From Ecdyonurus torrentis (taxonomy: Eukaryota > Arthropoda > Insecta > Ephemeroptera > Heptageniidae), in contig OX439132.1 in assembly GCA_949318235.1 (NCBI GenBank), positions 14,338,445-14,402,444 on the forward strand: a DNA stretch of 64,000 nucleotides, written 5' to 3'. Positions 36,360-49,940 of the stretch are shown in pieces. The position numbers and the translations under genes are program-made. The notes below the pieces were generated by a model. The model worked only from the letters and a program-made list of their open reading frames with translations. It was not told the DNA's origin and did no database searches. Numbering within the stretch: position 1 is the stretch's first letter; the number at the start of each line of letters is the position of its first letter.

Positions 36360-36525
36360 AATTAGTAAGCTAGCAGCAGCTGCACCGCAAGTATATAGTT
36401 GAACTCTGATGTATATAAGTTCAGTTCGGCATATGAGCGTTTGATCTATTCCCTTATAGTGCAAGCTAACCGGGGTCACGTACGACAATGGTGACCACCT
36501 TGACCTAAATGTTACCCTCTTAAAG
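36360..36525. other. GC-richer patch with clustered TGACC/GGTCA half-sites
   Basis: A complex-sequence island in AT-rich DNA. It contains AGCAGCAGCTGCACCGC near 36371, GGGGTCACGTACG near 36472, and GGTGACCACCTTGACCTAA near 36490. The latter region has an inverted pair GGTCAC...GTGACC and a TGACCT half-site, similar to nuclear-receptor or bZIP binding arrangements. No exon structure is evident. It may be an enhancer or an old repeat. Confidence 0.3.
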
Positions 36526-38828
36526 ATAAAATAAAATGCATGTTCTAATGCATGTAACAGTTTCATACTATAGTACCTATAACTCTGATATAAGCTACAC
36601 CAAAAACATTATATTGCAAAATTTTCCTTAAGTATAGAAGCTGGAAAACCCGAGTTATTCTAGTGACTTACTATAGCATGAGTGGATTTATTTGTATAAA
36701 AATATGACATTTACGTTGATTACCATCACTGATAGGTTTTGAAATTGTATTGCTAATTTTATCTATGAAAGAGATTCACAAGGAAACAGTTTGAGAAAAA
36801 CGCAAATTAGGGAGATTAAGCGACGGTATGGGCTCTGACAATTTCTCTGCAAAGTATCATACTTTCAGAAATAATACAGTACATAATGATTTACTTTCAA
36901 GCTCTTATTATTATGTAGACAGATTTGATTCGAGGTCATAAAGGTACACCATATAAAGTCACTATATTCTCACCCCTTCGTGTTCAAAGGTGCTTGAGTT
37001 TATAACGTTCATAAAAATGGCATATAAGTATTGGCATAGTTCATTGAACTAAATAATAAATAATTTGAATTGAAACATGTAGTAATAATTTTGGTAAGTG
37101 TCTGGAGATGTACATGATTATGAAAAGTTAACAATAAAATTCTACTGTATATTATATAATATAGAAAGAAGAGAAAATCCTCCTTTATCTAAAATGTAAG
37201 CTTCAATCAAAGATTTTGTTAAAAACAGTGTACATTTATAAAATAAATGTAATTAAAAGATTATGAGATTATATACAGCTTAAATTTAATGTTTAATACT
37301 TCTCAAATATCATAAACAAAAAATGAGGATAAAATAAAAAAAAGCCCTTTACTTACTCGCAAAATTTATTATTTAAAATTTTATAAAATAAAATTTATTA
37401 TTTTAATCCTATATATTCGTGTAATTTTTTTTATCTATTTTATTTATAGTATTTCTTAAAGCCTTTTTTTTTAAAAACATAGATAGAAATATTTTATTGG
37501 TATACTACATTATCAATACAATTCATGAACATAAAAGCTTTATGACAAATGTATACATATAATTTTTTTTATCTTTTTTTCTTACTGGGCGTGTTTTCAT
37601 GCTTGGATAAAATTTTGGTTTATGATCTCATATTTTGTAAAATCTGCTTTTGTTCAGTGTGCCCATGTTCTCACACTAACATAAAATATTTTCTTACATG
37701 ATTTCTTACACCTTTCATAATATAAACCAATGTAACTTATGTTGTACTGGTCGCATGTAGTGTAGTGTGTATATTTTATTTTGTTTGTTAAATTTTAAAT
37801 TATATTTATTTTTAAATGTAATATCAGACAAACAAGTTTTTTTTTAAGATGTACTGATTTGTTTTTTTCCAATTTAATTTTAGCACTGTGAATGCTCTTT
37901 ATTCATTTTCATTTTACTTAAGTTCATTATGCGAGAGTAAAAAATAGCTTACTTAGCACACCTTAGCACACACAATTATTTCTTAGAGTTATGTAGTAAA
38001 ATACAGTAGAAATGAAGAATAGAATGCGACAATAATATATAAAATAAATAAATATGTTTTTATTAAAAATAATGTAAAAAAATAAAAACAAAAAAATTAT
38101 AAATAAAAGGGCTTAATTCATATTATATTACAGTGTATGATATTAAAAAAAAAGACTATAAAATTACTTTTATGGTTGGATTAAGTATCCAGTATCTACG
38201 TTTTTATTTTTTATAATTACGATTAAACTGTAAGTAACTCCAATACAAGGTTGTGTGCAAACATAACTCTTTGTGTATAAATTAATTACACAAATTAAAA
38301 ATTCTCAGAAGAATAAAAATATTCCACTATTAATCTTTAATCTAAAAACTAGCTAAGATTTATAAAAGTCTATCTTCAAATTTATTTCACTATAAAACAA
38401 ATACGGGTTAAAAAAATTTATAAATAAAAAAAAATATATAATATAATAATGAATTAAAATACTAATTTGACATAAATAATTGAAGTGATTAAAATTCTAT
38501 AAAACCATATATTTTATTTAAATACACATTATGCTAATGAAATGTATATAAAATTACACATAATATAAATAATATATCATTATATGTGTACTCAAGATAC
38601 AGTCTTTAGTAGGAATTAAGTTATACATTTTTTAATATTTATATAATATTACTATCATTTATCATATTTATATTAGTTTTAATATTAATGTCGTGGTGCG
38701 GTTTTATTATTATATTCGCAAAAATCTGTTTAAAAATCTTGATTACCATACCACCGTGGTCCATTGTCCAAACTTTTTTCTTTCTTTCTTTGCTATAACT
38801 TATTATTTTCATTTTGGCATTTAAAGAA

Positions 38829-38840
38829 CCCCCCCCCCCC
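38829..38840. repeat. Poly(C) run followed by CT tract
   Basis: Twelve consecutive C residues followed by TTCTCTCTCTCTC. Unusual in such AT-rich sequence. Confidence 0.95.
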
Positions 38841-39518
38841 TTCTCTCTCTCTCGTCGGCTTCTTATATACGCAAAATATTATTATGCTGATTTGAATCTT
38901 ACTTTTCCTTTTCCTTTTTTTTTTTTCTCCTTTTTTTTTTTTAATTCATGTATACTGTATTATGGGCGAGTCCATATGACAAATTACATCCACTTTGCGA
39001 CACCATATAAACTGCATTAGCACCAAATTTATTATAGATAACATATAAAAAACAGACTTAATTTTATTTTTTTTAAAAGGTTTCAGATGTATAATTTATT
39101 TTGAGTAATTTTTCAGTTTATATATAAAATAGGGCATATTAAGAACTTTTTACTTTTCCGTATATATTAAAACAGTTTAACAAATTTTAGTTAACACCAA
39201 AAGAAATAATATCGTCAGTATATAAGAATTTATTATGATTTAAATTTACTGCAGGTTATAACGTTTTATTATGTTTATTTTATTAATTAGAAGAATTTTC
39301 TTGTAATATTGACAAAATTATCGATACAGAAATTTTTATTCGTTAGTGTTTTTTATTTTTTTTATTTGTTTTATTTGCAAACTTATATTGAGAGAAGCTT
39401 TTGTAAAATCAAATATAGCTTTTAATACTATAAATTAGAATTAGTTGTTTTCTTTTATCTTAAATGATCTGATCGTTTGTTTCATTAGTTTGGTATTGTA
39501 TTTAAAAGTTTGAGAGAG

Positions 39519-39525
<7 letters not shown>

Positions 39526-39566
<41 letters not shown>
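39526..39566. repeat. (GA)n microsatellite, about 41 bp
   Basis: GA dinucleotide run preceded by an imperfect GAGAGAAAGAG lead-in. Confidence 0.95.
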
Positions 39567-39568
<2 letters not shown>

Positions 39569-41270
39569 ATGTCAGTAGCAAGGTGGTCTTTAATCTCACA
39601 TTTTGCGCAAAAATTCTTGTCAAAAAGCATCTTATATATTTCTCATTATAGTTATAACTACTATTTTTATCAACTAATCAAACATTTTTGTTTATTATAA
39701 CATTACAGACTAAATTTATGTCATAATATCATATAAAAGATATTCAAATTTTTGTCACATATATTTTAATATATTATATATCAGACAATCAATATTCATT
39801 AATAAACATGATATAAAAAGTGCCAACTTTCATATTTTACAATAATAAATAGGTATTATTTTTTTTCTATAAGATTATGTTATTGAGTTTTTTAAAAATT
39901 ATTGGCTTTTAAAATTTTAAATTACATGGTTTTAAATGTAAATTGAGTGGCAATATTTTAAAAATAATAGTTCTACTTTTTTTTTTCGTTGATACATATA
40001 TTTTTTTCGTGTCTAAAAGCTTGTTAGATAGGTTGAAGTTATTATAATTCATATGATTTCTATAATATAATATATTATACAGAATTTCTGATGCTATGTC
40101 GAATCAAAAAGCTAACTTTATTTCTTTCGTTTTTGTAGTTGTATATGCCCCAATTTAATATTTAACTTGACATTTCAATAGCAGACCAAATAAGTGCCAA
40201 ATAATTTGTTTACACTAATTTTATTAATTATAACAAAACCTCCTTATAAAATTTTGCAGTATAGCATAACAAGTATGTTGTAGAGCAAAATCATTAATAC
40301 AACTATACAAAATAGCATTATTTATGCTAAATATTCTAAATAAAACATAAATTATATACGTAATACTTTTTTCTCAGTGTATACGATGTCAAAAATTTCA
40401 ATATGGTAGAAGTTAATGAAGTTGTTAAAAATATTAACAAGTTCTTTAGTTGGCCTTTAAGTTTTTACTCTAAATAACACTTTTCTTACAAAATTATTTT
40501 CCTCAAACTTGGATTGCGTACTTATAGATTTCTCTTTAAAGTATTTTTTAAACAAATGTATATTATATTATATTAATACCCATGATGTATAATTTACAAT
40601 GTAGCTTGCCCTCTGAAGGGTCATTTTCGTAAGTTTTTGTAATGGTCATTAGAAGAGTGTAATAATTACGTTATTATGACAAGGAGACTCATTTGTAAAG
40701 TAACGTAATAATTATAGACTGTAATTATTATATACGTATTTAAAAATAGAAAAATATCAACTCAACAATAAAATTTAATAACAATATAATTGTACACCTT
40801 TAAAAAAAATATATTACCAAGAAGTTGCTATGAACCATTATCTCTTTTGAACTGTATTACAAAACTTTCATAAATAGTTTTAAATATAAGAAATTTATAG
40901 GTCTTTTAAACGAAAGGAAACAATTAAAAAAAAATCTAAAAATAAACTTTATTCACATTCATAAATTTGTGGGAAACAGTACAATAGAAAGAATAAGTAA
41001 TGAATATTTATGCTAAATATATCCCCCTTCCAATTCTTTTTTTTTTTTAATCATGAAGTTAAATTACCTTTTCACACTTTTTAATAGCATTTGACCACGG
41101 CGTATATCACGCTTGTGACGTAACATGGACTTTTTTTTTTTTTTTTACCTTTTTCATACAAAATTACTTTTAGTGTTTAGGTCATGGTTATAAGACACAG
41201 TTAAATCAAATTCTCATAACTTTAAAATTGCGTTCAAGAGGTCATTTTTTTAAAAATAAAAAATTTGTCA

Positions 41271-41304
<34 letters not shown>

Positions 41305-41494
41305 TTTAAAACAATTTTTATGTCTCAAATTATTCACAGAAAACCTAATTTCGTTATTTTATTTTATTTTTCTACGCAGTAGCAAAACGTTTTCAAAATT
41401 AATGTTTTATTTATTTCAAAGTTATTTATCAAATGACAGAAAAAAAAACTGCTTTCCCCTGTTGGAATAAATAAAAAAATCTATGTAAATCATA

Positions 41495-41715
41495 TTTTTG
41501 TGGATGTATTTTGCGAACTGTTGCGATATCTGGGCCAGTTAGAGCGGAGGAAGCTGCACCCACACGTAGATAAAAATCTTTCTTTCTTCTCTTACTTGAA
41601 GACGTCAAGTTAGTATTCATGCACATAGCACATCACAGACTAAAGATGTCGTCAAACATCAAGATACCGCGAGACAAACAACTCAATTATTGACTTCTGT
41701 TGTCACTTTGCCGCT
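41495..41715. other. GC-richer patch, possible noncoding element or minus-strand exon
   Basis: Complex sequence including TCTGGGCCAGTTAGAGCGG, AGCTGCACCCACACG and ACCGCGAGACAAAC in AT-rich surroundings. On the minus strand an ATG at 41626 opens a 65-codon frame, but it runs into low-complexity sequence. A donor-like TTCAA|GTAAGA lies at about 41594 on that strand. There is no family resemblance. I do not call a gene. Confidence 0.3.
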
Positions 41716-43110
41716 TCACAAAAAAACTTATACAAATAGATTTTTCATTTTAGAATAATGATTAAATATAGGAGTTAGAAAAGTTAGGCAAGAGCATATA
41801 AATAAAAAAAAAAAAGCAAAAAGTTAAGAAAGTAGATCTTTACTTCCGTTCGATTTTTTTTATATGAAAAATAACAAAAACATGGTCAACAAAAGTGGTC
41901 ATAATTTTTTTTTTTTTTTTTTACTAATAGTGTTTAAAATTATGTAAATAATACGAGTATAATACTGAATATATACTTAAATACAATGAGTCAGTCATGA
42001 AATTTAATTGTTGTAAATAACAAAATCTGGCCAAATCCAAACCAAACTGACCAAATCCATTTTTTTCTTTTAAATCAATACTCAAAAGCTTACGTAACGA
42101 AAAGTGTCAATTAGGACAAAGTATTTCTAGTACATAAAAGTTTTACAACAATAAATATTTAATTTATGATCATACATTTAATTTACGTATTGAACTGAAT
42201 AACACTTTAAATTGAGATCACAAAAAAATAAAAATAAAAACCGCTGTTATAAAAATATCCTATTATATATGTTACTCTTTTATATAACATTATTTCATGA
42301 CTATATATTTTTATTTAACACATTTAATTTTTTAATTTTTTTAAATTGCTATTTCAAGTATTATCTGACTATGTTCATCAAGACAGTAAAAATCAAATTC
42401 TTACTCGCATAAATGTTAAATATTTCAATATCATCAATGTTTAAAGGGACTGAATAGTCATAGTAAAAATGTGATTATTATTTTTAATAAAACTACTACG
42501 TTAACGAGTTATCTTTATGAGCTAATTTAATAGTTATTTTAATAGTTATATATCGAAATGTCAATAAATTATATATTTTCAAACGGAAACACCTAATATA
42601 AATGAAAGTATTTTACCAAATGCAAACTTTTAAATGTTGTTTTTAATTAAAATATATACTAATAAAAATATCAAGTACATTCATGTATAATATAATAAAA
42701 TATATTTAAGAAATTGTTTAAATAAATTTATTTCAACAAGTTTAAGTACTTATAAATTAAACTATTAAAAAAAACAACGATGTAATTTTTATGAATAAAT
42801 AAATTTTACTTAATGTTAAAAATAATTTAAATATTTAATTAAAATTTATAATTTTGATATTTCATATTTTATATAGATTTAATAATATAATATTCCCAAT
42901 ATAGTTATAGAACATTATAAAAATTAATACCTTTATATCATATTATGAGTAAATTTAATTAGGTTAATAACCGGGCTCACCAACATCATACCACATCCAA
43001 GTTTAAACTTGTTAAGAATATTTTGACGTGAGAATATTAAAACAAAAAAATTCAAAATGTCAGCTGTTTAAAATAAGAAGAAAGAAAATCCTTTCACTCG
43101 AGGCAAGTTT

Positions 43111-43132
43111 TGTGTGTGTGTGTGTGTGTGTG
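43111..43132. repeat. (GT)n microsatellite, 22 bp
   Basis: GT run followed by TTTTTACGCAG|GTCAAA, which resembles an acceptor but has a poor following donor. Confidence 0.9.
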
Positions 43133-43634
43133 TTTTTACGCAGGTCAAATTATTTTGCCGTTGGCCTAGGTTGAAATTTTTAATAAGAAGAAACTATATA
43201 ATTAAAAATTTGTATTAAGAAATCTTTTCAAATTGAAATTGCAAAGTAAGTTATTTTTTGTGCTACTGTCTATAGATAATTGGAAATAGAAAAATATAAA
43301 GATCAATGTGTATTGTGTAGTCAATATCAATTGATGTTTAAAAATTTCTGTAAGGTACTGTACATAAAAACACCCTGTTAATCTCTGGTTGTATTTTTGT
43401 CTATTTTCTTTAGCAGTATAAGCGATTCAATTATATGAAAGAAAGGTTTGATAGATTGGCCCAATTTTTTACTCTATTTTACAATAAAGTGTAAGGACTA
43501 CGATTAAAGGCATCAAAATATTTTTAAGAGGCAATAGTTGCATCTCGGTACATTCATATACATTTGTTACATATTTAAAACAGATCTTTACTTGTAAATC
43601 AGAATAATAATATCTTGAATTTAAACATCCAAAA

Positions 43635-43689
43635 CTCTCTCTCTCTCTCTCTCCCTCTCTCCCTCACTCTCTCTTTCTCACTCTCTCTT
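43635..43689. repeat. Imperfect (CT)n tract
   Basis: CT dinucleotide run interrupted by CCC, CA and TTT steps. Confidence 0.9.
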
Positions 43690-46600
43690 GATCAAAGTTG
43701 TGTACAAATCAATTTTCCTCAATAATATTCTTCATATCTCCATAGCAATAAGAGTGGTAAGATACATAAACTTTATTAATTTAATTTTCAAATAAAATAA
43801 AGGTTAGAACGAGAGAGAAAAAAACACATTAAAAGTGACATGCCCTTGTTTGTATTAAGAAAAGAAACAAATTAAATTATTGCACGTAAGAAAAAAAATC
43901 ACACTCTTGTCTATACTGCCTATAACTTGTAAAACATTTTTTTATATAAGTACACAACATAATACAAGTAATAATAAAATTTGTTTACAGTACCTTTTTT
44001 TATGTTAGCAATATAAGATGTTAAGTGTATATCTAGATAAACGTATTCCTTTTTTTATTATTATTATTATTTTTTTTTCTTAAAAGACACGAAAATCAAT
44101 CTTAATTGCAAGCAAATCAGCAAACCTCCATTTACGTTAATAAATTTAATACCCGATGGTTGAATTAATGAGAGAGCTCTTAAGATAAAGAGTTAATGGA
44201 TATATATTTTTTTTAGATCTCACTAATTTCCTTATGCTCTGAAACAGTAAAAAAACAAACTGCTTTTTGTGTCCTAGCGCTTATGTCCATAGGCTTCTAT
44301 TTTTTCTGTTTGCAATCTTCTTAATTTCCATTGATGACTATTTTATATATAAATAATGACTTAATTTTATTAAATCTTTGTATTAAAATTAATTTCATAT
44401 TTGTTGTTTCTATTAATTAAATTGATAAAACATGTCAACTTAAAAGAAAAAAAATGTAAAAAAAGAAAATAATAATAATAAAGTTGTTTAAAAATGTTCC
44501 GTTATTTTGATTCATTTATATAAAAACTTTTATTTAAGTTTGCAATTAATTTCTTTTATTTCACTTTATAGATTTGCAATTCATTTAAATTGCAAATTAT
44601 ATATTTTCGAACAAATTAATTTTATTGTAATCTTTAACATATTTTATATACTTTAAGTTAAATTTACATTAATTTTTTTTTATTTTTGTATAATTTTTTC
44701 TTCTTCTTTAACATTTTAATATTTTTTTAAGTAGGTAGAACGTAATACAACCATATAACATTCGATTAAGTGGGCGTTTTTACCATTAAACCATTTATTG
44801 AACCAATCATTGCTCAATTTATGCTTGTCGAGACGTATTCTATATAAGGATTCATGACTATTTTTATTATTATTGTTTTCTAAGTATTCGTTAAGAAATA
44901 AAAAATATATATTATACAATATAACGCAAAATAATTATAAGGCTATAGAAAAAAAAAGCGATAGAAAAACCACATAATAACTACAGAATTCTTAAACGTA
45001 TTAGTAGATGATTATTATATTAAAAACTGGTTTATATTTACTACAATTAGAATACAAAAATAAAATAAGCTTGTAAACCCAAACATCAAAGGCAAATGCG
45101 TATGAATTACGCACATTTAAAAATTTCTTCGTCTTACACCTATAATTTCTTATTAGCACTAAATTTTTATTATTCTTTAAATATTCCGCAAAAATATATA
45201 AACTTTTGAACTTGATCATTAAAAAAATAATAATATTGATAATTAAAAAAAAAACTACTCAATCCATAGTAAAAGTCCATTATGTGTGTGTGTACGGTGT
45301 AATAAAACGTGCGTCTGTTAGCCCCTTAAAAATTATTGTTTATGCAACCCGGGCAACACAAATAACTAAAAAAAAAAAAAAATTGTCCAGCGTTACTTCT
45401 CTGTTTTAAGAATATTTTCACAATTATATAAGTTGAAAAAGTAAGTAAATCTTGTCATTTTGATTATTAAAAACGACTTCTTTCTTTATAAAACAAATCT
45501 AAACTATAATAACAATATGTTACACCTTATCTGTGACATTATTATATTTTTTTTATCCCGACGAGTCAAAATATTTTAAATTCTTTTCCAGATTTACAAA
45601 TTACTTAAGTCACATATTCATGTCAAGTTTTGCTATGACGTGAGGTTAATCTCTTAGCTAAATCTTTTAATATCAACAAGAGAATTCCAACTAAAAATAA
45701 AACCCAATTAGAAAATTGCAAACTAATTAATATTATTTGAAAAAATCATAAATAAAATCTTGTATGTTATTTATTAAAATTGTTTTGATACTTTAAAAAA
45801 AAAGAGTTATTTTTATTGTCTTTGTACAAAACATATCCAATAACTTTAAACACTTAAAAAAAAAGGTGAAATTTATTTTATTACTATCATCATTTATTAT
45901 AAAAAGTTTAAAATATAATATTGCTCTTTTGGCTTAAATTTTCTACACAAATATCAATACAATAAACAAACTGAAATTTTACACCTTTTTTTTTCTTTCT
46001 TTCTGAAACATGCTTACATTATTTTTGACTATAAATGGATAAAATGTCTTAATAAGTTACAATAAAAATTGTCATATGGACATGGAGAATATAATAATGT
46101 TATAATATAAATGTCATAGTTTCTAAAAATTGAAACATGCATATTTTGTAGCACGAATCCTGTCATTTTTGAATATCAACACTATATTATGATTGTTATC
46201 TACATTATATAAAATTAAACCCAAAATATTACATTAAGAAAAAACGATAATTTTATATGTCTAAAATGTAAAATCTGTCTACTTAATTGTATATTTTATT
46301 TACTTAAATATTTTAAAAGTTGAAATTTCATTAATTAAAAGTAATGAATGGATAAAAAAAGTGATAATATATAATAGAAATGTTACTTTTTTTCTTTTAA
46401 TGATAATTGGATCAAATTTAAAAATACATTGCAAGGAATTTAATAAAATGCAACATTAAAACAACAGTTGAGAGTTGATCATTGTTACTTACAACATGAT
46501 ATATAAAAAAAGTAGTATAATTACATTATAATGCAAGACAACTATTACGAACTAATTATTATAAAGTTTTCTTTGAATGAAAATTACGTACACATTGATG

Positions 46601-47265
46601 CTCAGCCACATAATATATTGCAGCTATTAATGTAGTATTTATAATTAATGTTAAATAGTTGATTTCTTTCATTAAAATTGTTATATGAACTAAAAATACA
46701 TTACAAAGTAATATAAGAAAACAAGATTTCTAAATTTAGTATGACGATGCAGTGCATGATGGTGACCTTATTATTATCTATATATAAACGTTAATTAGGT
46801 GCATAAACGATTGTATTAAAACTCGTTGAAGGAATATTTAGCAAATTACTAGCACAGTAAAAATAAAAGAGTAATAAAATGTATTGTGTTGCAATAAAAT
46901 ATTATTTTATTTGCTTATAGTCTGAACTACATTATTTTGAAACAAAATAATATAAAATAAATCAATATGGTAAGTATTTAAGCTACACGAATGGGCCATT
47001 TCCAAAAAAATTATCATTGAAATCTTTTATACACGGATGTTTGATTGTTTATGGGGGAGAAATGCAATTTTCAACCCCCAAGATTTCTAAACGATCAATG
47101 TACAATTTATCATTTTATATGCATAATTTTTTAAGGCAAAAATTGAAAATGCAGCTATATATATATAGAAAATTGTTTCTGTAGAAATTTTGAATAAAAA
47201 GAAGCCCATTTTAGCATTAAGACACAACAGTTAATAGGAAGCTGCAGTAGTAAGTTGATATTTAA

Positions 47266-47415
47266 AGCTCTTGTCAACTTACTTTTTTATCATTTAGAAT
47301 ACTAGATTGATAATTACCATACCTTATTATCCATGATATATATGCTGATTTTATATTTATTCTAATTTATTTTCATTTTTACTATTATATCACGTATCTG
47401 ACGTCACAATGTACA
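47266..47415 (+). repeat. Left inverted arm of foldback element
   Basis: Pairs with 47501-47650. Includes the block ATTGATAATTACCATACCTT, which recurs inverted in the right arm, and a TGACGTCA palindrome near 47400. A few substitutions and small indels separate the arms. Confidence 0.85.
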
Positions 47416-47500
47416 CATGGAGCCGTGATATGGGGTAAAGAACTTGAGGGAGGGGTTTAAATTTATCACGTGACCAGAGTGGTGACTGTGATTGGTGGCA

Positions 47501-47650
47501 GTACATTGTGACGTCAGATACGTGATATAACAGTCAAAACGAAAATAAATACAAATTCAACGTGTTGGTGTCTAATTCGTGGATAACAAGGTATGGTAAT
47601 TATCAATCTAGTATTATTCTATATAATAAAAAAGTAAGTTGACAAGGGCT
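47501..47650 (-). repeat. Right inverted arm of foldback element
   Basis: Reverse complement partner of 47266-47415, starting at GTACATTGTGACGTCAGA and ending in GTTGACAAGGGCT. Confidence 0.85.
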
Positions 47651-49940
47651 ATCTCGCTCTTTATTATTATTTATTTTTGTCCATTGCAGAATTGAGATGT
47701 TATTTTGTTTGTACCGTACAAATAAATATGACACAAGTAAATGTGTTATAAAAGATTACTTTACCTATACACAAACTGTATCCTATACAATTGTTTTATA
47801 AAATATAATGGGTAATTGTTTTAAAAGAATGCAGTAGTTTTATGATACAGTAAGTTTTCTTGTTGTAGGTCAGTTATTTATATTTCTTCGCATAGAGTGC
47901 ATCCAACATAAATCCACATGACGACATTTGAAGATAAAAATAAATTATTAACATAAGTTATTACCTCCATTAAATTTTTTTTTATATATATAAAATATAT
48001 TTTTGCAACTCATAAAATTAGAAGAATTTACGTAAAATAATAACATTAATCATAAGATTATTAACGAAGGAAGTTAAAAAAAAAGTTAATAATCTTTAAT
48101 AAGAATCTTTGAATAAAATATATATTTTTTAAAGCAATTATCAACGATAATAAATGACCTTTTGCAAAACTTTAATTTTAAGTTTGTTTATTTTTTTGTT
48201 ATAAAAAATATCCCACTCCTACTTTTTTTTTCTATAATGTGATGACATTTGAAAATTATGATTGCATTTTTACTAATTCAAAAAGGTTTTATTTATATAT
48301 ATATATTTTCTTTGATGATCTAGAGTGGTTGGGTTGGGTCAAAGGATTTGAATTTCTCAATGAAATTTCTGTAATAATTTACATGATTATAAGAAAGTTT
48401 TACACCAATTTATAATGCTAATATACTAAACTACATTATAAGTTACATTTGAGACTTTTTTTTTTTCATATATAAAAATATACTTCTTTTCACCTGTTTT
48501 TGTTTAATGAATTATTTTATGCAATAAATATTGGAGTTAAAGTTAATATATTTTATAGAGCAATAGTCAAGTATTTGGTATTAATAAGAATTTAAATTAT
48601 AATGAATGGATGAAAGAATTGGAACAATTTTAAGTAAGTGCTGTATTTAATATACAAATTATAAATATATATGACTTTCTTAATAAAATCTTTTTAATTT
48701 TTATTTTTACGAGAGAGAAAAAAAAAAGAAATAGTAACAGTTGCGTTTATTTTTATGTATTATGTAAGTATGTTTTGCAAATATAAATTACTTCAAAGTG
48801 CGTTTATTCGGATTACAATGTTGAATAAAGACACTTTTGACTCTGAGTTTTTTTTTAATAGTTCGGATAAAAATTAAATGTATTAACGACCAAATTAGTA
48901 TACTCACAAAAAGAACTCTAGATATTATAACTCTAGAGAAAATAAATATAAAAAACACATTATAAAAATTTCATTTTTTTTTTTTTTTTTTTTTACCTTT
49001 TATTTTTTTCGTTTGTGTTTTGTATAGTTTATTATTGTCATAAATGACAAAGTCGCATGTTAAACTTCAAAAAATTACAACTTCACACAGCGGGAGATCA
49101 TATTTTTTTAGCGTTAGTTTGATTGCAAGGTGAAATTAATCGAAATCATAATTTACAAATTTATTGCAAGTTATAAAATACAATGAATAAAACTTTTTTT
49201 TTTTAATGAATTAAAGTTGCAATTATAATACATAATTCTAGAGCATCATAGAGCAAATCTTGAAGTGCTGAATAGTAAAATTTCTATATGGTAGTAAAAA
49301 ATATCTCAGTCTTCAGCAGGCCGTACGGTTGCAATCGGTAGTTAATTTTTTACTGCCCTAAGTGTACCTATATAAATAATATACGGTCGTGGCAAAGTTG
49401 CGACGTAATTCAATGATATGAATCAGGAAAAAACAAAATAATTACACTGATTGTGGTGGGTGATGTGACAGAGATATGCTTTAAACATTGTTACAAAAAA
49501 ATTCTTATATATGTGTATATAATTATAATATAAGATAGTGACTTGTCATATTTATTACACTTTTATTGTAAAACAAAGTAAATAATTATGTATCATTGTA
49601 AAGTGGAAAAAAATCAAAACACAACAATGATGATTATAACTTTTACAAAAATCAAATATAATTAGTAAACCTGTTTTTAGTTTTTTTTTTATTTGATAAC
49701 GAAACATAAAGTACTGTACATTATCTATAAACATAATTTTAGGGAAAATCATTTTAAATAGGAGTTTATTTCCACCTGTCATAAAAATTAGATAATTTTT
49801 TAACCATTTAAAATTTTATAGTTCTATGGTGTGATTTTTCTAATTATAAAATTGCTACTTTTTTATGAGTAGAAAAATGTGATTTCAAAATGAAAACAAT
49901 TTTAAATTTTCGTATTTACATGTTGTTGTAACGTAACTCA
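47651..49940. other. AT-rich spacer between two foldback elements
   Basis: No coding sequence. A T run lies at 48969-48994. An AATAAAGACACTTTTGACTC segment near 48823 resembles a LINE 3' end but stands alone. Confidence 0.55.

Larger units (their letters stand above)
34093..47265. other. Gene-free AT-rich stretch with two GC-richer patches
   Basis: No coding sequence is supported. It contains poly(T) tracts (34564-34587, 34767-34794, 41275-41302), (AT)n at 35549-35649, (GA)n at 39526-39566, (GT)n at 43111-43132, CT-rich sequence at 43635-43689 and a 12-nt C run at 38829-38840. There are GC-richer patches at 36360-36525 and 41495-41715. A short block at 45338-45357 (TTTATGCAACCCGGGCAACA) resembles the start of the dispersed repeat seen at 51283. 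Confidence 0.6.
47266..47650. mobile_element. Foldback/MITE-type element with two 150-bp inverted arms
   Basis: A 385-bp element whose left arm (47266-47415) is the near-perfect reverse complement of its right arm (47501-47650), both exactly 150 bp. The outer ends read AGCTCTTGTCAACTTAC and, inverted, AGCCCTTGTCAACTTAC. The inner ends share TCACGTATCTGACGTCACAA. The 85-bp loop is GC-richer (for example ACTTGAGGGAGGGGTTTAAA and ACCAGAGTGGTGACTG). There is no coding capacity, so it must be nonautonomous. The superfamily is unclear because a target-site duplication could not be fixed. Transcribed RNA would form a long hairpin. Confidence 0.85.

Noticed and set aside
36306..36566. 86-codon minus-strand frame
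   Set aside because: Composition follows the GC-richer patch, the end is a GA-repeat serine-leucine tail, and no known motif is present.
41429..41626. 65-codon minus-strand frame with reasonable composition
   Set aside because: Only the GC-richer half looks protein-like. The end is low complexity and no domain is recognisable. Kept only as a patch.
43120..43150. GT repeat followed by ACGCAG|GTCAAA
   Set aside because: The donor part (GTCAAA) is poor and the pyrimidine content comes from a GT microsatellite.
48690..48850. AATAAAGACACTTTTGACTC as a LINE 3' end
   Set aside because: Resembles known LINE tails but lacks a tandem tail, a hairpin or a coding remnant.
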